64,000 nt of DNA from Collimonas sp. PA-H2 (GTDB lineage Bacteria; Pseudomonadota; Gammaproteobacteria; Burkholderiales; Burkholderiaceae_D): assembly GCF_002564105.1 (NCBI RefSeq), contig NZ_PDBX01000001.1, positions 2,790,001 to 2,854,000 of the forward strand, read 5' to 3'. Shown here piece after piece: positions 61,454 to 64,000 of this stretch. Each line of letters begins with the position of its first letter. Position 1 is the first letter of the stretch. The notes beneath the pieces were generated by a model, which made no database searches, had not been told where the DNA came from, and saw nothing but the letters and a program-made list of their open reading frames with translations. A program made the position numbers and the translations under genes.

Positions 61454-62599
61454 ATGGAACTGACGCAAACGTATTCCCCGCCTGGCAGCTTTTTCAAGCG
61501 GCTATCCGTGATTGACTGGCTGTTCGCCATCGCACTGGTGGCCGCCTCGCTGTTCGCCCTGAACCGCTACGGCAGCCATATGGATTACTACGAGAAAGGC
61601 GTGCTGGTGCTGGCCGGCCCGACTTTCGCCTGGCTCGGCTGGCACTGGAAATCGGTGCGCTGGCTGATGGCCCTGCTGGCGGTGCTGTCGCTGTCGGCCA
61701 TCGCCATGTACGGCGGCGTGCTCGACATGGCCAACCAGAAATTCTTCCTCAAATACATGCTTTCCAGCCAGTCGGCGATCCTGTGGATGAGCACCTTGTT
61801 TTTCCTGTCGACCCTGTTCTTCTGGGGCGGTTTGATCACGCGTTCGGATTTTGGCGCCTCGATCGGCTCCAAGCTGTGCTGGGCGGCGGTGGTGATGGGC
61901 TTTACCGGCATGCTGGTGCGCTGGTACGAGTCCTACCTGATCGGCGCCGATATCGGCCACATCCCGATTTCCAACCTGTACGAAGTGTTCGTCCTGTTCA
62001 GCCTGATCACCGCTCTGTTCTACCTCTACTACGAACAGCATTACCGCACCCGCCAGCTGGGCGCCTTTGTCCTGCTGGTGATCTCGGCCGCGGTCGGTTT
62101 CCTGCTGTGGTACATGGTGTCGCGCGACGCCGCGGAGATCCAGCCGCTGGTGCCGGCGCTGCAAAGCTGGTGGATGAAAATCCATGTGCCGGCCAACTTC
62201 ATCGGCTACGGCACTTTCGCGCTGTCGGCGATGGTGGCGGTGGCCTACTTGCTGAAATCGCATGGCTACCTGGTCGACCGCCTGCCGGCGCTGGAAGTGC
62301 TGGACGATGTCATGTACAAGGCGATCGCGGTCGGCTTCACCTTCTTCACCATCGCCACCATCCTCGGCGCCCTGTGGGCGGCGGAAGCATGGGGCGGCTA
62401 CTGGTCCTGGGATCCGAAAGAAACCTGGGCGCTGATTGTCTGGCTGAATTACGCGGCCTGGCTGCACATGCGCCTGATGAAGGGTTTGCGCGGCCACATT
62501 GCGGCCTGGTGGGCGCTGATCGGTTTGCTGGTGACCACTTTTGCTTTCCTCGGCGTGAACATGTTCCTGTCCGGCCTGCATTCTTACGGAGAACTGTGA
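61454..62599 (+). CDS. ccsA: Cytochrome c biogenesis protein CcsA (System II, heme channel)
   Basis: A 381-residue protein (from the chosen start) of the heme-handling family with eight predicted helices. The tryptophan-rich signature WGGYWSWDPKETWALIVW is near the C-terminus, and conserved histidines flank it (WLHMRLMKG). It moves heme to ResB and apocytochrome. The start at 61454 is preceded by GGAGAAG; an upstream ATG (61442) and a TTG (61412) are possible. A HAD hydrolase gene follows after 4 nt. Confidence 0.95.
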   Translation: MELTQTYSPPGSFFKRLSVIDWLFAIALVAASLFALNRYGSHMDYYEKGVLVLAGPTFAWLGWHWKSVRWLMALLAVLSLSAIAMYGGVLDMANQKFFLKYMLSSQSAILWMSTLFFLSTLFFWGGLITRSDFGASIGSKLCWAAVVMGFTGMLVRWYESYLIGADIGHIPISNLYEVFVLFSLITALFYLYYEQHYRTRQLGAFVLLVISAAVGFLLWYMVSRDAAEIQPLVPALQSWWMKIHVPANFIGYGTFALSAMVAVAYLLKSHGYLVDRLPALEVLDDVMYKAIAVGFTFFTIATILGALWAAEAWGGYWSWDPKETWALIVWLNYAAWLHMRLMKGLRGHIAAWWALIGLLVTTFAFLGVNMFLSGLHSYGEL

Positions 62600-62603
62600 A
62601 CGG

Positions 62604-63275
62604 ATGACGAAGCCAGCAGCAGATTCAAGCAATGCGCCGGTAGAGCTGGTGATTTTCGATTGCGACGGCACCCTGGTCGATAGTGAAACGGTGGCAACCG
62701 ATGTGATGGTGGACTATCTGGCCGAGCTTGGCATGCAGCTGTCGGCCGAGGTCGCGCTGGCGCGCTTCAAGGGTGGCCGCATGGCCGATTGCGTGGCCGA
62801 ACTGGAACAGATGTTCGGTCGCTCCCTGCCGGCCGATTTCACCAAGGTCTTGCGCGATCGCATCGCTCCGGTGCTGCACCGGCGCCTGCTGCCTATCGAT
62901 GGCGCGCTGGAATTGGTGCAATCGCTGAAAGTCCCGTTCTGCATGGCCTCCAACGGTCCTTTGCACCAGATCAAGGTGTCGCTCAGCGTCACCGGTCTCT
63001 GGCCTTACTTCGAAGGCCGCATCTTCAGCGCCTACGAAGTCGGTTCCTGGAAACCGGCGCCGGACCTGTTCCTGCATGCCGCCAGGACCATGGGCGTCGA
63101 ACCTTCCCGCTGTGCCGTAGTCGAAGATAGCCTGCCGGGCGTGCAAGCCGGGGTTGCTGCCGGCATGCAGGTATTTGCCTTGCAGCCGGAGCAGGTGGAA
63201 GCACAGCTTCCACGCCAGGCAACCATCATTTCCCGGCTGGCGGAACTGCACGACCATATCCAAATTTCGGGATAA
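62604..63275 (+). CDS. HAD family hydrolase (phosphatase/phosphomutase-like)
   Basis: A 223-residue haloacid-dehalogenase-superfamily hydrolase. Catalytic Asp19 and Asp21 are in IFDCDGTLVDSE, motif II is ASNGP (Ser/Asn), Lys of motif III is in WKPAPDLF, and motif IV is VVEDSLPGV. An alpha-helical cap lies between motifs I and II. Such enzymes remove phosphate from sugar phosphates or phosphoglycolate; the substrate is not decided. It starts 4 nt after ccsA, so it is cotranscribed with heme-attachment genes, a pairing I cannot explain. Confidence 0.9.
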   Translation: MTKPAADSSNAPVELVIFDCDGTLVDSETVATDVMVDYLAELGMQLSAEVALARFKGGRMADCVAELEQMFGRSLPADFTKVLRDRIAPVLHRRLLPIDGALELVQSLKVPFCMASNGPLHQIKVSLSVTGLWPYFEGRIFSAYEVGSWKPAPDLFLHAARTMGVEPSRCAVVEDSLPGVQAGVAAGMQVFALQPEQVEAQLPRQATIISRLAELHDHIQISG

Positions 63276-63351
63276 GCGGTTTTCCTGCGCGTCTGTAAGG
63301 AATCGTCAGCTTATCTGACTAAGCTTAATCTTTACCTTGCAGGAGCATCAC

Positions 63352-64000
63352 ATGCCGCTATATCGCCGCCCCAATGGAATCGACCTGCCGTTTGCTTCCG
63401 AAATCACGCCGCGGGAAATATTCGAATCGCGCCGCAGCTTTATCAAGCAGATGGCCGTAGGCGCCGCCGGTGCCGGCTCGCTGTTGCAATTGAGCGGCGG
63501 CGAAGCCTGGGCGCAAAGCGGCGACGGCCAGAGGCTGGCGGCCAAGCCTAACCAGGCGTATGTCGTCATGGACAAGGCAACGTCCTATAAAGACGCCACC
63601 ACCTATAATAATTTTTACGAATTCGGCACCGATAAATCCGATCCGGCCGAAAACGCCGGCAGCCTGAAAACACGGCCCTGGACGATCGCGATCGAGGGTG
63701 AGGTCAAGAAGCCGTTGACGCTGGATATCGACAGCCTGCTGAAGCTGGCGCCGCTGGAAGAGCGCATCTACCGGCTGCGCTGTGTCGAAGGCTGGTCGAT
63801 GGTGATCCCCTGGATCGGTTATTCCCTGGCGGCGCTGATCAAGAAAGTCGAGCCGACCGCCAACGCCAGATATGTCGAATTCACGACGCTGGCCGATAAC
63901 CGCCAGATGCCGGGTCTGCGTGCGCCGGTGCTGGAGTGGCCCTATGTGGAAGGCTTGCGCATGGATGAAGCCATGCATCCGCTGGCCCTGCTGACCTTCG
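63352..64000 (+). CDS. msrP: Protein-methionine-sulfoxide reductase catalytic subunit MsrP (partial, cut by window end)
   Basis: The first 216 residues of MsrP (YedY), a periplasmic molybdopterin enzyme that repairs methionine sulfoxide. The Tat signal has the twin arginine at residues 27-28 (SRRSFIKQM). The molybdenum-coordinating Cys144 is in [10 protein letters not shown]. Full-length proteins are about 320-335 residues, so about a third is missing beyond the window. AGGAG precedes the ATG. In other bacteria msrQ, the heme-containing membrane partner, follows. The neighbouring cytochrome c maturation genes fit a periplasmic redox region. Confidence 0.96.
   Translation, partial: MPLYRRPNGIDLPFASEITPREIFESRRSFIKQMAVGAAGAGSLLQLSGGEAWAQSGDGQRLAAKPNQAYVVMDKATSYKDATTYNNFYEFGTDKSDPAENAGSLKTRPWTIAIEGEVKKPLTLDIDSLLKLAPLEERIYRLRCVEGWSMVIPWIGYSLAALIKKVEPTANARYVEFTTLADNRQMPGLRAPVLEWPYVEGLRMDEAMHPLALLTF

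Overview
This window is a stretch of chromosome from a betaproteobacterium, most likely Burkholderiales / Oxalobacteraceae; Collimonas or a close relative is my best guess, from gene content and overall protein character, not from a database match. The supporting signs are one continuous tuf-trpT-secE-nusG-rplKAJL-rpoBC-rpsLG-fusA-tuf-S10/spc/alpha superoperon, a Burkholderia-type trimeric porin, a System II cytochrome c maturation pair beside cytochrome c4, and GTAGGGTGGGCA-type palindromic repeats. I see no insertion sequence, prophage, integron or CRISPR array. Most of the window is core housekeeping DNA, so the less ordinary material is in the intergenic and leader regions.

Layout. 1-14.3 kb is mixed: an Lrp/AsnC regulator with a palindromic AT-rich upstream region; glmU; an exported M14 peptidase coupled to a porin; a WXXGXW lipoprotein and a YegP-like protein; a leftward SDR-folB-ttcA operon; a rightward MidA-like methyltransferase and DUF2905 protein; a leftward quinone-reductase/Kef antiporter/ArsC-like operon; and a class I glutamine-amidotransferase-like hydrolase. 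14.4-28.8 kb begins with a consensus sigma70 promoter that drives tRNA-Tyr, tRNA-Gly, tRNA-Thr and tuf, then tRNA-Trp, secE, nusG, rplK, rplA, rplJ, rplL, rpoB and rpoC, ending at a strong terminator. A leftward phosphoethanolamine transferase (28.8-30.6 kb) separates this from the str-S10-spc-alpha block (31.0-50.5 kb), which ends at a strong terminator after rplQ. 50.6-64 kb carries cutA-dsbD, a 1-Cys peroxiredoxin, a leftward sterol-desaturase-like/CorA pair, leftward engB and hemB, cytochrome c4, resB-ccsA-HAD hydrolase, and the first two thirds of msrP, cut by the window end.

How the genes work together. The centre makes the translation and transcription machinery: two EF-Tu copies, EF-G, IF-1, RNA polymerase core, about thirty ribosomal proteins, and SecE/SecY for export. 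Its internal gaps hold candidate control structures: an L1-type leader before rplK, an L10 leader before rplJ, an attenuator before rpoB, an S10 leader hairpin, and terminator-like hairpins on both sides of rpsD. The right flank has a periplasmic redox and heme theme: HemB makes porphobilinogen, ResB/CcsA with DsbD mature c-type cytochromes such as c4, and MsrP repairs oxidised periplasmic methionine.

Most notable signals: an orphan rho-independent terminator preceded by two hairpins on the plus strand between hemB and engB (a candidate small RNA); two families of dispersed inverted repeats, one member of which splits rpsJ from rplC beside a new promoter; a patchwork of identity and divergence between the two tuf genes; and mutually exclusive hairpins between rplL and rpoB. 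I found no clear sign of a wholly new multigene system.
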